A DNA stretch of 64,000 nucleotides. Origin: Aerophototrophica crusticola (lineage in GTDB: Bacteria; Pseudomonadota; Alphaproteobacteria; Azospirillales; Azospirillaceae). Below the pieces are notes generated by a model, which saw nothing but the letters and a program-made list of their open reading frames with translations, did no database searches and was not told where the DNA came from. Made by a program: the position numbers and the translations under genes. The DNA lies in assembly GCA_001939945.1 (NCBI GenBank), contig MOEB01000002.1, forward strand, positions 1 to 64,000, given 5' to 3'. Positions 36,994 to 45,489 of the stretch are shown piece after piece. How positions within the stretch are numbered: position 1 is the first letter of the stretch; each line of letters opens with the position of its first letter.

Positions 36994-37836
36994 TTACCGT
37001 GCGGCCCCGGCCCCCAGGACCACGTGCATGTCCACCGGGACCAAGCCGCGGCCATCCGCCAGTCCGGCGAAATGGGCCGCGATCCTCGCCTCCAGGGCCT
37101 CGCGCCCGGACGGCGACAATGTCGCCAGCGCCGGGCTGAAGGCCATGTCCAGGGTCGCCTTCCAGAACGGACGGTCGGCCGGCACACCCTGGGAAAGGCG
37201 GAGGTGTCGTACCTCTACCCCATCCAATCCACCGGATTCCAGCACTTCCGCCAAAAATCCCGCACCCGAATGCCGGAACAGCACATCCAGCCCCGCCAAC
37301 GCCCCCGGGCCGAGATGCCGGTCGAGCACGGCCGCCAGTTCCCGGAACAGGATGTTGCCCTCCAGCGGCCCCCACACGGCCACGGCCGCCCGACCGCCCG
37401 GGCGCAGCACCCGCGCCATCTCCGCCACCGCGGCGCGGTCGTCGGGGACGAACATCAGGCCGAAGCGGCAGGTGACCCGGTCGAAGCTGCGCGCGCCAAA
37501 GGGCAGGGATGTCATGTCGGCAAGGCTGAAGGCGAGGTGCGCCCCGTTGGCCGCGGCGCGCCGCCGGGCCCCGGCCAGCATGGGTTCCACCAAGTCGCTC
37601 GCCACGACAAGTCCCGACGGGCCGGCCAGGGTGGCTGCGGTCAGGGCCGGTTCCCCCGCGCCGGAGGCGAGGTCCAGCAGGCGGTCGCCCGCCGTCACGC
37701 CGCAAAGGTCGAGCAAGGGCCGGTTCACCCGGTCCGCGGGGTCGGCCATGGAGTCGGCCCAGCGGTCCCAGGCGGCACCACTGGCGGCCCAGCGGGCCCG
37801 CTCGGCCGCGGCGTCAGGTTTGCCAGGATCCGTCAT
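36994..37836 (-). CDS. Class I SAM-dependent methyltransferase
   Basis: 280 aa. Motif I LLDLASGAGEPAL near residue 53, acidic VVASD near 78, VTCRFGLMFVPD near 120 and VLRPGGRAAVAVWG near 145 match the UbiE/Methyltransf_11 group. The acceptor is unknown. It lies 130 bp upstream of the PadR gene on the same strand; a functional link with the P450 is possible. Confidence 0.88.
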   Translation of the reverse strand: MTDPGKPDAAAERARWAASGAAWDRWADSMADPADRVNRPLLDLCGVTAGDRLLDLASGAGEPALTAATLAGPSGLVVASDLVEPMLAGARRRAAANGAHLAFSLADMTSLPFGARSFDRVTCRFGLMFVPDDRAAVAEMARVLRPGGRAAVAVWGPLEGNILFRELAAVLDRHLGPGALAGLDVLFRHSGAGFLAEVLESGGLDGVEVRHLRLSQGVPADRPFWKATLDMAFSPALATLSPSGREALEARIAAHFAGLADGRGLVPVDMHVVLGAGAAR

Positions 37837-37841
37837 GGCTG

Positions 37842-38144
37842 TCAGTTCAGGTAACGGGGCTTGGGCGGCAGCGCCATGCGCGGGCCGTCACTCCCAGCCG
37901 GGCGGCCCCGCAGTGTCTCCAGCTCGTCCCGCAGCCTGGCGTTCGCCGCAGCCAGAGCCAGAAGCTGGGCCCGGTTCTCATTCTGCTGGCGGTGCAGTGT
38001 GCGAATGCTCTCCGCCATCTCTCGGATGGCGCGGGATTGCGTCTCACCATAGGACTGCATCAGTCGGCGGACGCCCAGCATCACGCCGACCATGAACACC
38101 AGTAGCAAGGTGCTATCGAACAGCCACGTGTCGAACCAACCCAT
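37842..38144 (-). CDS. Small membrane-anchored coiled-coil protein
   Basis: 100 aa from ATG 38144. One N-terminal membrane segment (STLLLVFMVGVMLGV) is followed by a coiled coil of about 50 residues (IREMAESIRTLHRQQNENRAQ and onward) and a polar tail. No family is recognised. It starts the group that includes the methyltransferase gene 5 nt downstream. Confidence 0.65.
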   Translation of the reverse strand: MGWFDTWLFDSTLLLVFMVGVMLGVRRLMQSYGETQSRAIREMAESIRTLHRQQNENRAQLLALAAANARLRDELETLRGRPAGSDGPRMALPPKPRYLN

Positions 38145-38255
38145 CAGGGCCCCCGGGGACAGGGAAGGGGGTGCCGGCGTCACCGGCTATCCCAACCCTT
38201 CCCTAAATGGGGGCATGATGCGGCAGGAAAAAGGCGCGAGGGGGCGCCAGGGGCA

Positions 38256-38594
38256 TCAGGCCGCAGGGGCGGGGCGGCGGGACAGGCTGGCCAACTGCTC
38301 CCCGAAGGCGCGCAGCACGGGGGTGACGCGGTCGATCTGGTCCTTCACCACATGGGCGTCGGTCTTCAGGATGATGCTGGGGGCGGAGGCCATCAGCCGT
38401 TCGGTACGGAACGGGCCGATCTTCTCATCCAGGAACATGGACATGCCCATCAGCATGCCCAGGCTGACATCGTCCGGCGCGGCCGGGTCGGCCAGGGCGC
38501 CGTGGAGCTGTTCCAGCATCGCGTACATGACGATGGAGGTGCGCTCGATCGTGTCGTCGTGCGTGGTTTCCCGCGTGGGTTCGATGTTCGACAT
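38256..38594 (-). CDS. Hypothetical protein
   Basis: 112 aa from ATG 38594. It is helical and acidic at the N-terminus, with SIVMYAMLEQLHGAL and FLDEKIGPFRTERLMAS. No family is recognised. It is divergent from the receiver-domain gene at 38820 and may belong to the same signalling group. Confidence 0.6.
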   Translation of the reverse strand: MSNIEPTRETTHDDTIERTSIVMYAMLEQLHGALADPAAPDDVSLGMLMGMSMFLDEKIGPFRTERLMASAPSIILKTDAHVVKDQIDRVTPVLRAFGEQLASLSRRPAPAA

Positions 38595-38819
38595 GGGATC
38601 GGCACTCCGCCAAGCTTGTTTGGGTAACAAACGCTAGGGCGCGGGCAGTAACGAAACCGTTAAAATACAAAACCGCATTTGGGGGGGGAAGGTGGGGGGT
38701 GAAGCGAAAGGGGCTTGTGCCAGAACCCATACGTAGGGATAGGTACCGGCCACACCGGTAGTACACCCACCCCGGCGGGGTTATCGTGCGCCGGCCCGTC
38801 CACCCGAATCCGGCGCGCC

Positions 38820-39497
38820 ATGTCTCGGCACACGTCCAGCGGCAAGTTCTATCGCTTCGACGGCCTGTGCGTCCTGGTGGCGGACGACAACCGTTTCGTC
38901 CGCTCCATCCTGGTGACCATCCTGAAGGCGTTGGGCGTGGGCAAGATCCTCCAGGCCGACAACGGGGAGGAGGCGACGGCCATCCTGGACGTGTCCGCCC
39001 AGATGGTGGACAGCCGCGACATCGACATCGTCTTCGCCGACCATTTGATGGAGCCGACGGACGGACTGGGCCTGCTGACCTGGATCCGGGCGCATGAGAG
39101 CGACAAGGTCAAGTTCCTGCCCTTCGTGATGATGAGCGGGGAGGCGGACGTGAAGGCTGTCTGCGCCGCCCGCGACGCGGGCGTGACGGAATACCTGGCC
39201 AAGCCCATGTCGGTGATGAACGTGGCCACGCGCCTGCTGGCGATCATCGACAAGCCGCGCCCCTTCGTCCGGGCGCCCGGCTATTTCGGGCCGGACCGGC
39301 GCCGCCAGACCCTGCCCTATGACGGCAGCGACAAGCGCCTGATGCGGCCGGAGGATGTCCGGCTGGTGGATGAGGGCGAGCACATGGTGATCGAAAGCCA
39401 GTCGGCCGCCGAGGGGGCGCCGACATCCGAAGAAGCCAAGCCGGCCCCGGCCGAGCCCTCCGTGCCGGAACCGGTGGAAGCGGGGGCGGCGGCATGA
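38820..39497 (+). CDS. Response regulator with receiver domain and disordered tail
   Basis: 225 aa from ATG 38820. Receiver hallmarks: VLVADDNRFVRSIL (acidic pair), IVFADHLMEPTDGLGLL (phospho-Asp), FVMMSGEAD and EYLAKPMS (Lys). After residue 150 there is YFGPDRRRQ and a Pro/Glu-rich tail without a DNA-binding domain. The FGPDRRR motif recurs in alphaproteobacterial receivers of this kind. The next gene follows 40 nt later and is probably a partner. Confidence 0.87.
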   Translation: MSRHTSSGKFYRFDGLCVLVADDNRFVRSILVTILKALGVGKILQADNGEEATAILDVSAQMVDSRDIDIVFADHLMEPTDGLGLLTWIRAHESDKVKFLPFVMMSGEADVKAVCAARDAGVTEYLAKPMSVMNVATRLLAIIDKPRPFVRAPGYFGPDRRRQTLPYDGSDKRLMRPEDVRLVDEGEHMVIESQSAAEGAPTSEEAKPAPAEPSVPEPVEAGAAA

Positions 39498-39537
39498 GCG
39501 GTCGGGTCGGCGGGGAGCCTATGGTCGGGGGTGCGGG

Positions 39538-40050
39538 ATGAGCGATCAACCGAAGCCGCGGGTGGAGATCATCCAGCGGGAGAACAAGCTCAGGGCCAAG
39601 GTGGGCGGCAGCCCTGACGGCAAGCCCGGCCGCATCGACCCGGCCGCCCTGGAGCGGGCCTCCACCCATGTCTCCCGCATGGCGGAGGCGCACAAGACCC
39701 AGACACGGATCGACCTGTCCGACCTGCAGGAGGCCTTCCAGAAGGCCATGACCGACCCGCAGAACCGCGCCACCCACCTGCGGCGCGTGTTCAAGATCAG
39801 CGACGGCATCCTGACCCTGGGCAAGACCTTCGGCTATGACCTGCTGTCGGATTTCGCCAACAACCTGAACCATTTCCTGGTGGGGCTGGACAACCCGACC
39901 CCTCAACAGATGCAGGTGGTCGCCCTGCATGTGGACGCCATGCATGTGCTGGTTCGCGACGACATGAAGGGCGACGGCGGCCCTATCGGCCGCGCCCTGT
40001 CGGAGTCGCTACACATGGCCCGGAGCAAGTTGGGCGGGAAGCGGGGGTAG
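39538..40050 (+). CDS. Helical hypothetical protein, partner of the receiver gene
   Basis: 170 aa. Four or more amphipathic helices, for example HLRRVFKISDGILTLGKTFGYD and LLSDFANNLNHFLVGL, look like a helical bundle. An Hpt role is conceivable from the context, but the HxxKG motif is absent. No signal peptide. It is co-oriented with the upstream receiver gene, 40 nt apart. Confidence 0.65.
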   Translation: MSDQPKPRVEIIQRENKLRAKVGGSPDGKPGRIDPAALERASTHVSRMAEAHKTQTRIDLSDLQEAFQKAMTDPQNRATHLRRVFKISDGILTLGKTFGYDLLSDFANNLNHFLVGLDNPTPQQMQVVALHVDAMHVLVRDDMKGDGGPIGRALSESLHMARSKLGGKRG

Positions 40051-40066
40051 GGTCCGGCACCCGGGT

Positions 40067-40097
40067 TTCCCTCTCTCCCCGGTGGGGAGAGAGGGAA
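40067..40097. terminator. Hairpin between convergent genes
   Basis: TTCCCTCTCTCCCC (40067-40080), GGT loop, GGGGAGAGAGGGAA (40084-40097): a perfect 14-bp stem. It serves the gene at 39538 and tex, whose 3' ends face each other. Confidence 0.75.
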
Positions 40098-40107
40098 GGG
40101 CGGCGGT

Positions 40108-42477
40108 TCAGCCCTTCTTCTTCGCCAGGGCCGCGGCCCATGCCTCTGCGAGGGCGCCGGAGGGTTCGGGTTGGCGTTGCTGCGGGGCGGCCGGGCGGGG
40201 CTGCTGCGGCTTGCCCTGGGGCGGGCGGCCCTGCTGGGGCGGGCGCTGGCCCTGGGAGGGGCGGCTGTCGCGGCGGTCGGCCTGGGGCTCGGGGCGGCGG
40301 GGGGCGGGGCGTTCGTCCAGCTTCATGGTCAGGGCGACGCGCTTGCGCTTCAGGTCCACTTCCAGGACCTTCACCTTCACGATGTCGCCCGCCTTCACCA
40401 CCGTGTGCGGGTCCTTCACGAAACTGTGGGAGAGCTGGCTGACATGCACCAGCCCGTCCTGGTGCACGCCCACATCCACGAAGGCGCCGAAGGCAGTGAC
40501 GTTGGTGACCACCCCTTCCAGCACCATGCCGGGCTCCAGGTCCTTCAGCTCCTCCACACCCTCCTTGAAGGTGGCGCTCTTGAAGGCGGGGCGGGGGTCG
40601 CGGCCGGGCTTCTCCAGCTCGCGCAGGATGTCCGTCACGGTGGGCAGGCCGAACCGCTCATCCGTGAAGTCGGCCGGGTCGAGGGAACGCAGGAACGCCA
40701 CGTCGCCCACCAGCTTGTCCAGCGGGCGCCCGCTCTTGGCCAGGATGCGCTGCACGACCGGATAGGCCTCCGGGTGGACCGACGACGCGTCCAGCGGGTC
40801 GTCGCCGTCGCGGATGCGCAGGAAGCCGGCTGCCTGCTCGAACGCCTTGGGGCCGAGGCGGGACACCTCCAGCAACTGCTGCCGGCGGCGGAATGCGCCG
40901 TTCGTGTCGCGGAAGGCCACCACGTTCTTGGCGACAGACTCGGACAGGCCGGAGACGCGGGCCAGCAGAGGCACGGACGCCGTGTTCAGATCCACGCCCA
41001 CGCCGTTCACGCAATCCTCCACCACGGCGTCCAGGGTACGGGCCAGCTTGGTGGGGCTGACGTCATGCTGGTACTGGCCGACGCCGATGGCCTTCGGCTC
41101 GATCTTCACCAGTTCCGCCAGCGGGTCTTGTAGCCGCCGGGCGATGGAAACGGCGCCGCGCAAGGACACGTCCAGGCCCGGGAACTCCAGGGCCGCCACC
41201 TCCGACGCCGAATAGACGGAGGCACCGGCCTCCGACACCATCACCTTGGTGAGGTTCAGTTCCGGGTGGCGCTTCATCAGGTCGGCGGCCAGCTTGTCCG
41301 TCTCCCGGCTGGCGGTGCCGTTGCCGATGGCGACCAGCTCCACCTTGTGCTTGGCGGCCAGGGTGGCGAGGGTGTGGATGGAGCCCTCCCAGTCCTTGCG
41401 AGGCTCATGGGGGTAGATGGTGGCGGTGTCCACCAGCTTGCCCGTGCTGTCCACCACCGCCACCTTCACGCCGGTGCGGATGCCGGGGTCCAGGCCGAGG
41501 GTGCAGCGCATGCCGGCCGGCGGGGCCAGCAGCAAATCCTTCAGGTTCCGGCCGAAGACGGTGATGGCCTCATCCTCCGCCCGTTCGCGGACCACGTTCA
41601 TCAGGTCCAGCTCGATGTGCAGGGCGACCTTGGTGCGCCAGGTCCAGCGGCAGGTGTCCAGCAGCCACTTGTCCGCCGGGCGGCCCCGGTCGGCGATGCC
41701 GGCATGGGCGGCGACCATCACCTCCGCCGGGTGGGGGCTGCCGGGCTGCGGGTCCTCACCCACCGCCAGCTTCAGGTCCAGCACGCCGGCGGCGCGGCCG
41801 CGGAACAGGGCCAGGGCCCGGTGGCTGGCGATCTTGGTCACCGGCTCGGCGAAGTCGAAATAGTCGCTGAACTTGGCGCCTTCCTCCTGCTTGCCCTCCA
41901 CGACAGTGGAGACGATGCGCCCCTCCCGCTGGGCGAACTCACGCAGGCGGCCCACCAGGGCGGCGTCCTCGCCGAAGCGTTCCACCAGGATGGCGCGGGC
42001 GCCGTCCAAGGCGGCCTTCACGTCGGCCACCCCCTTGCCCTCATCCACGAAGCCGGCGGCCTCGCCCTCCGGAACCAGGGTGGGGTCGGCCAGCAGCCGG
42101 TCGGCCAGGGGCTCCAGCCCCGCTTCCCGGGCGATCATCGCCTTGGTGCGGCGCTTGGGCTTGTAGGGGAGGTACAGGTCCTCCAGCCGCACCTTGGTGT
42201 CGGCCGAGTCGATGTCCCGCTCCAACTCAGGAGTCATCTTGCCCTGCTCGACGATGCTGGCCTTGATCGCCGTGCGCCGTTCTTCCAGCTCCCGCAAGTA
42301 GCGCAGCCGCTCCTCCAGGTTCCGGAGCTGGGTGTCGTCCAGGCCGCCCGTGACCTCCTTGCGGTAGCGGGCGATGAAGGGGACCGTCGAGCCCTCGTCC
42401 AGCAGGGCCACCGTGGCCTCCACCTGGGCGGGACGGACGGCGAGTTCCTGGGCGATGCGGGCGGAAATGCTGAGCAT
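40108..42477 (-). CDS. tex: Tex-family transcription accessory protein
   Basis: 789 aa from ATG 42477. The Tex N-terminal helical region, YqgF-like RNase H fold ([17 protein letters not shown]), helix-hairpin-helix segment ([24 protein letters not shown]) and the S1 RNA-binding domain ([24 protein letters not shown]) are in order. The tail is a Gln/Pro/Arg-rich extension ending in Lys. Tex proteins bind nucleic acids and affect transcription. A longer frame to 42570 is unsupported. Confidence 0.94.
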   Translation of the reverse strand: MLSISARIAQELAVRPAQVEATVALLDEGSTVPFIARYRKEVTGGLDDTQLRNLEERLRYLRELEERRTAIKASIVEQGKMTPELERDIDSADTKVRLEDLYLPYKPKRRTKAMIAREAGLEPLADRLLADPTLVPEGEAAGFVDEGKGVADVKAALDGARAILVERFGEDAALVGRLREFAQREGRIVSTVVEGKQEEGAKFSDYFDFAEPVTKIASHRALALFRGRAAGVLDLKLAVGEDPQPGSPHPAEVMVAAHAGIADRGRPADKWLLDTCRWTWRTKVALHIELDLMNVVRERAEDEAITVFGRNLKDLLLAPPAGMRCTLGLDPGIRTGVKVAVVDSTGKLVDTATIYPHEPRKDWEGSIHTLATLAAKHKVELVAIGNGTASRETDKLAADLMKRHPELNLTKVMVSEAGASVYSASEVAALEFPGLDVSLRGAVSIARRLQDPLAELVKIEPKAIGVGQYQHDVSPTKLARTLDAVVEDCVNGVGVDLNTASVPLLARVSGLSESVAKNVVAFRDTNGAFRRRQQLLEVSRLGPKAFEQAAGFLRIRDGDDPLDASSVHPEAYPVVQRILAKSGRPLDKLVGDVAFLRSLDPADFTDERFGLPTVTDILRELEKPGRDPRPAFKSATFKEGVEELKDLEPGMVLEGVVTNVTAFGAFVDVGVHQDGLVHVSQLSHSFVKDPHTVVKAGDIVKVKVLEVDLKRKRVALTMKLDERPAPRRPEPQADRRDSRPSQGQRPPQQGRPPQGKPQQPRPAAPQQRQPEPSGALAEAWAAALAKKKG

Positions 42478-42631
42478 GGGGCCGGACAGGTTGCTGTGGG
42501 GAAGGACGGGTGCATAGCGCAGGTGCGCGGCCAGGGCTAGCCCAACCGTGGCCGGCCGCCCCAGGAGCAAGATTGCGACAGCGGAACGAAAAAGGATGAT
42601 GGGTGCTTTTTCCGGTCCGGCAACAATGCTG

Positions 42632-42662
42632 TTAACGATTACTTAGGTCCCGGGCCGATATA
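42632..42662 (+). promoter_or_regulatory. CtrA-like box and -10 upstream of the first candidate sRNA
   Basis: TTAA (42632-42635), N7, TTAG (42643-42646) fits the CtrA consensus TTAA-N7-TTAA at seven of eight positions. A possible -10 GATATA is at 42657-42662. TCCCGG-N9-CCGGGA (42648-42668) overlaps it and could be an operator or the first hairpin of the RNA. Confidence 0.4.
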
Positions 42663-42744
42663 CCGGGAGCGCAACATTGGTTGCGTTTCCTCCCTAGCAG
42701 ACTTGGCAAGGCCCCGTCGCTCCTGCGCCGGGGCCTTCTTTTTT
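42648..42744 (+). ncRNA. Candidate trans-acting small RNA 1 (UUUCCUCCCU type)
   Basis: Order: hairpin TCCCGG-N9-CCGGGA (42648-42668), hairpin CGCAAC-ATTG-GTTGCG (42670-42685), the unpaired TTTCCTCCCT (42686-42695), then a strong Rho-independent terminator AAGGCCCCG...CGGGGCCTT (42708-42737) with CTTTTTT. The 5' end is uncertain (about 42648-42669). The same layout recurs at 45267-45346. The anti-Shine-Dalgarno core UCCUCC suggests it blocks ribosome binding sites. Alternatively it is an attenuator of the next gene, 66 nt away. Confidence 0.65.
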
Positions 42745-42809
42745 GCCCAGGTTCCGACTGCGGCCCATTTCCCAAGGGGCATGGATGCCGCTTGCGCGGG
42801 CGTCAGACC

Positions 42810-43247
42810 ATGTTCGGCATCATCGCCCGCAACATCTGGAAGGGGCCGCAGGTGGATGCCGGGTCCTGCAATGCCTGCGAACTGGAAATCCACGCCCCGA
42901 ACAACCCGCTCCATGACCTGGAGCGGTTCGGGTTGAGCTTCGTCGCTTCCCCCCGCCATGCCGACGTGCCGCTGGTCACCGGCCCGGTGACGACCAACAT
43001 GCGTGAGGCCCTGTTGCGGACCTGGGAAGCGACGCCGGACCCGAAATGGGTGGTGGCCCTGGGCCACTGCGCCATCGATAGCGGACTGTTCGCCGGCAGC
43101 TATGCCGTGGCCGGGGGCGTGGAGAAGGTGTTGCCGGTGGACCTGGTCATCCCCGGCCGCCCGCCGACCCCGCAAGAGATCCTGGCGGGGCTGCTGGGCC
43201 TGGTGGAGGCGGAAGCCCGCCAGCCTTCCCTCACGGGCGGAGGGTAG
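42810..43247 (+). CDS. Orphan NuoB/hydrogenase small-subunit-like protein, one ligand Cys lost
   Basis: 145 aa. The [4Fe-4S] binding pattern of complex I subunit B and group 4 hydrogenase small subunits is visible: GSCNACELEI (Cys20, Cys23), LVTGPVTTNM, and ALGHCAIDSG (Cys87). The last motif, normally PGCPP, reads IPGRPPTP, so the fourth ligand is Arg117 (codon CGC at 43158). No other complex I or hydrogenase genes are in the window. It may be a remnant or have another role. Its 3' end overlaps the facing gene by 17 nt. Confidence 0.8.
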   Translation: MFGIIARNIWKGPQVDAGSCNACELEIHAPNNPLHDLERFGLSFVASPRHADVPLVTGPVTTNMREALLRTWEATPDPKWVVALGHCAIDSGLFAGSYAVAGGVEKVLPVDLVIPGRPPTPQEILAGLLGLVEAEARQPSLTGGG

Positions 43248-44913
43248 GCAACGGCGGTTCGTCCGCAGGCGGGGATTCCGGCGTCGTCTCCCTCGGGAGG
43301 GTGCGGAGGATACGGGTAGCCACGTCCTCCTCCGCCGGTGCCGGTGCCGGTCGGGCGGGTGGCTTCTCTGCCTTGGGCGGGGCGCGCTCCGCCCTGGCGG
43401 GGGTGGGTTTGGCCGCGTTGCGCGGGCCGTCGTCCCTGGCGACCCGACCGCCGCGTCTGCGGTTGTCCAGGCTGTCCAGCAGGTTGGTCACCTGCTGGTC
43501 GGCGGGGTCGATGCGCAGGGCGCGCTGGTAATACAGGCGGGCATACTCCCATTCACCCCGCCGCTCCGCGTTTCGGCCCCATACACGGTAGCTCTCCACC
43601 ATACGGGCCTTCAGCATCCCGGCGGAGGGATGCTCGGGGTCCAGGGCGACGATGGCGTCGATGGTCTCCATCGCGTTGTCGCCCTTCGGCGTGACGAACT
43701 GGCGTTCGTCGATCTGCCGCTCCGCCTTTTCCACGAGGTCGGCCAGGAGGGGCGCGTTCTCCTTCGCACGGGGGGTCACCGGCTCCGTCGGTGCCTTCGG
43801 GCCCTGCACCGCCGGTTCGGCGGCTTCCGGACCGGTACCGTCCATCTCCGGGGTCTGCGGCGGCGGTGGCGGCGGTACGGCCAGGGCCACGTCACCCGGG
43901 TCTGCCGCAGGCTGTCCCACCGGGCCGGTGGAAGCCTGTGGGGGCGGGAGCGGCTCGGCGGGGATGGAGGGGCCGTCGACGGGGGCCCCCGGCAAGGGAG
44001 CCGGCACCTCCACCGTCCGGTTGGGGGCGCGGCCGGTCAATTCCTGCGCCGCCGAGCGGAGATCATCCAGGTTGCGGTCCCCGAGGAAGTAGACGCCGCC
44101 AGCCGCCGCCAGGCAGAGGCCGGCGATGCCGAACCAGACCGCGGTGCCCCGGCGGGAAGGCTCCGCCTGGTGGCGGTATGGCGAAGCTTGGGCCCGGAAA
44201 TCCTGGCGCCCCTCCATTGTCCGCAACAGGGGCGGGGGCCGGTCCGGGTTGAGGCGGACGTCCCGTTCCTCCGCCATGCGGACGACACCACGCTGGGGCT
44301 GGTGGCCACGGCCGGGTTCCGCCTGCTGTGGCCGGTTGGTCGGGAAACCCCGCGAAGGCGGCTGTGGCCGGCTGTCCAACCGGTACAGTGTCCCCACGGC
44401 CCGCAGGGTGGGCAGCAGGTCGGCCTGGTCCAGCCTCTGCTCCAGGACGGGGCCGCCAGCCACCAGCACCTGCATGAAGCGCCCGGACCCGCTGACCTCC
44501 CCGGTCAGGTCCACCAGGTCGCGCAGCGTCTCCAGCGACAGCTTGTCAGCATCCTCGACCATGAGGATGCCGGTGCCCGCCCGCTCAAGCCGGTCCTCGA
44601 GCGTGTCCACCAGCTGGTCGAACTCCAACGTCGCGCTGGTGGGGCCCAGGTAGGTCCGCCCCGCGACCTCCACCAGGTCTTCCACCGTCACGCCCGGGCT
44701 GGAGGTGACGGTCATCACCAGGGAGCCGTCGATCTCGATATGCCGGGCCAGGCGGCCAAGCAGGGAAACACGCTCGCCCTGGTCCTCGCCGACAAGCACG
44801 AGCAGCCGCCGCCGGCCGATCACCGCCAGCAGCAGACCATTGAAAACGGCATCATGATCCAGGTTGGCATCCCCCTCATCCGGGTCGAGGGAAGCCAATG
44901 GGGCGCTCCGCAT
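43231..44913 (-). CDS. GspA/ExeA-like membrane protein with degenerate ATPase and TPR
   Basis: 560 aa. Residues 15-190 resemble the AAA domain of ExeA/GspA-like secretion or exopolysaccharide ATPases, but Walker A is degenerate (LVLVGEDQGERVSLL near 38, with no GKT/S). Walker B-like GILMVEDADKLS near 114 remains. A membrane segment lies near 264-285 (WFGIAGLCLAAAGGVYFL), then a long Pro-rich periplasmic stretch and TPR-like helices (WEYARLYYQRALRIDPADQQ). Probably inner-membrane, linked to the envelope or polysaccharide genes downstream. ATG 44913 has AAGGAG 10 nt upstream. Confidence 0.8.
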   Translation of the reverse strand: MRSAPLASLDPDEGDANLDHDAVFNGLLLAVIGRRRLLVLVGEDQGERVSLLGRLARHIEIDGSLVMTVTSSPGVTVEDLVEVAGRTYLGPTSATLEFDQLVDTLEDRLERAGTGILMVEDADKLSLETLRDLVDLTGEVSGSGRFMQVLVAGGPVLEQRLDQADLLPTLRAVGTLYRLDSRPQPPSRGFPTNRPQQAEPGRGHQPQRGVVRMAEERDVRLNPDRPPPLLRTMEGRQDFRAQASPYRHQAEPSRRGTAVWFGIAGLCLAAAGGVYFLGDRNLDDLRSAAQELTGRAPNRTVEVPAPLPGAPVDGPSIPAEPLPPPQASTGPVGQPAADPGDVALAVPPPPPPQTPEMDGTGPEAAEPAVQGPKAPTEPVTPRAKENAPLLADLVEKAERQIDERQFVTPKGDNAMETIDAIVALDPEHPSAGMLKARMVESYRVWGRNAERRGEWEYARLYYQRALRIDPADQQVTNLLDSLDNRRRGGRVARDDGPRNAAKPTPARAERAPPKAEKPPARPAPAPAEEDVATRILRTLPRETTPESPPADEPPLPTLRP

Positions 44914-45163
44914 GTCGCGACCGCTCCTTGACAGTTTGCGTCGGACAGGAAACAGCGGGCCGGGCGACTTGGTCGCGCGGCCAGGCTGCCGATACCGGTG
45001 ACTTTAGTGGAGTTGCAGGCATTTTGCTGCGACGCGGTAGGGGTGCCCCCTGGCCTTCCGGGGGAGGGTTAGCCCGTCTGTGCCCCGCCCGATGGCTTGG
45101 CCGCATAAGCGCCACTGCGGTTGGTCGGCGGTAGCGGGGTGCGCCACCGGCGTGCCGGCCCGC

Positions 45164-45185
45164 TTGTGTCAAATGTAAGACACAA
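45164..45185. promoter_or_regulatory. Perfect operator-like palindrome
   Basis: TTGTGTC (45164-45170), AAATGTAA, GACACAA (45179-45185). The 7-bp arms with an 8-bp spacer look like a dimeric regulator site in the otsB/ExeA-like spacer. The regulator is unknown. Confidence 0.4.
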
Positions 45186-45266
45186 AGGCATTCGGGACAA
45201 AGCCTACCCCTGTCGGGCCGGCGACCAGCCGGAAGGAGAGTTGCCCCTCTCCCAACCCTCTGGCAG

Positions 45267-45346
45267 AAAAAAGGCCGCTCGGGTGAGCGGCCTGAGTTTA
45301 GGGAGGAAACGCCCGAAACGGGCACTGCAGCAGAAGCCTGCTGCAC
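45267..45346 (-). ncRNA. Candidate trans-acting small RNA 2 (UUUCCUCCCU type)
   Basis: On the minus strand, from the expected start near 45346: hairpin GCAGCAG-GCTT-CTGCTGC (45344-45327), hairpin GCCCG-TTT-CGGGC (45323-45311), the unpaired TTTCCTCCCT (45309-45300) and a Rho-independent terminator GGCCGCTC-ACCC-GAGCGGCC (45292-45273) followed by TTTTTT. This is the same modular order as sRNA 1, while stem sequences differ. A near-consensus promoter stands directly upstream. About 80 nt long. Confidence 0.75.
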
Positions 45347-45352
45347 TGCACA

Positions 45353-45380
45353 ATGATAGGCCGGTAACGCCGGTTTGCAA
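45353..45380 (-). promoter_or_regulatory. Promoter of candidate sRNA 2
   Basis: Minus strand: TTGCAA (45380-45375), 16-bp spacer, TATCAT (45358-45353). The spacer contains CCGG-CGTTA-CCGG, a possible operator. Confidence 0.65.
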
Positions 45381-45390
45381 GTGCCCAGAC

Positions 45391-45411
45391 GGCCCCCAGC
45401 GGGGGCCGTTC
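45391..45411 (+). terminator. Plus-strand terminator-like hairpin before otsB
   Basis: GGCCCCC-AGC-GGGGGCC (45391-45407), then a T-rich stretch GTTCTGTTTT. It lies about 80 nt upstream of otsB, so it could end a plus-strand RNA antisense to sRNA 2 or attenuate otsB. Confidence 0.5.
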
Positions 45412-45489
45412 TGTTTTCGGTGCAGGTCGCCCCTGGCTGTGGCCGGGGCGCATCACCCGACCCGATCCGTTTCCCCCGGAGAATCGACC

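Larger units (their letters stand above)
44914..45489. other. Divergent spacer holding a second candidate sRNA
   Basis: 576 bp between the ExeA-like gene and otsB. It contains a TTGTGTC-N8-GACACAA palindrome (45164-45185), the sRNA 2 unit (45267-45380) and a plus-strand hairpin (45391-45407). No protein gene is supported. Confidence 0.6.

Noticed and set aside
42648-42744. 6S or SRP RNA
   Set aside because: Too short, lacks the long rod or the SRP Alu/GNAR loop; the shared UUUCCUCCCU layout with 45267-45346 fits a small regulatory RNA better.
43003-44931. 642-codon plus-strand frame
   Set aside because: Shadow of the GspA/ExeA-like gene.
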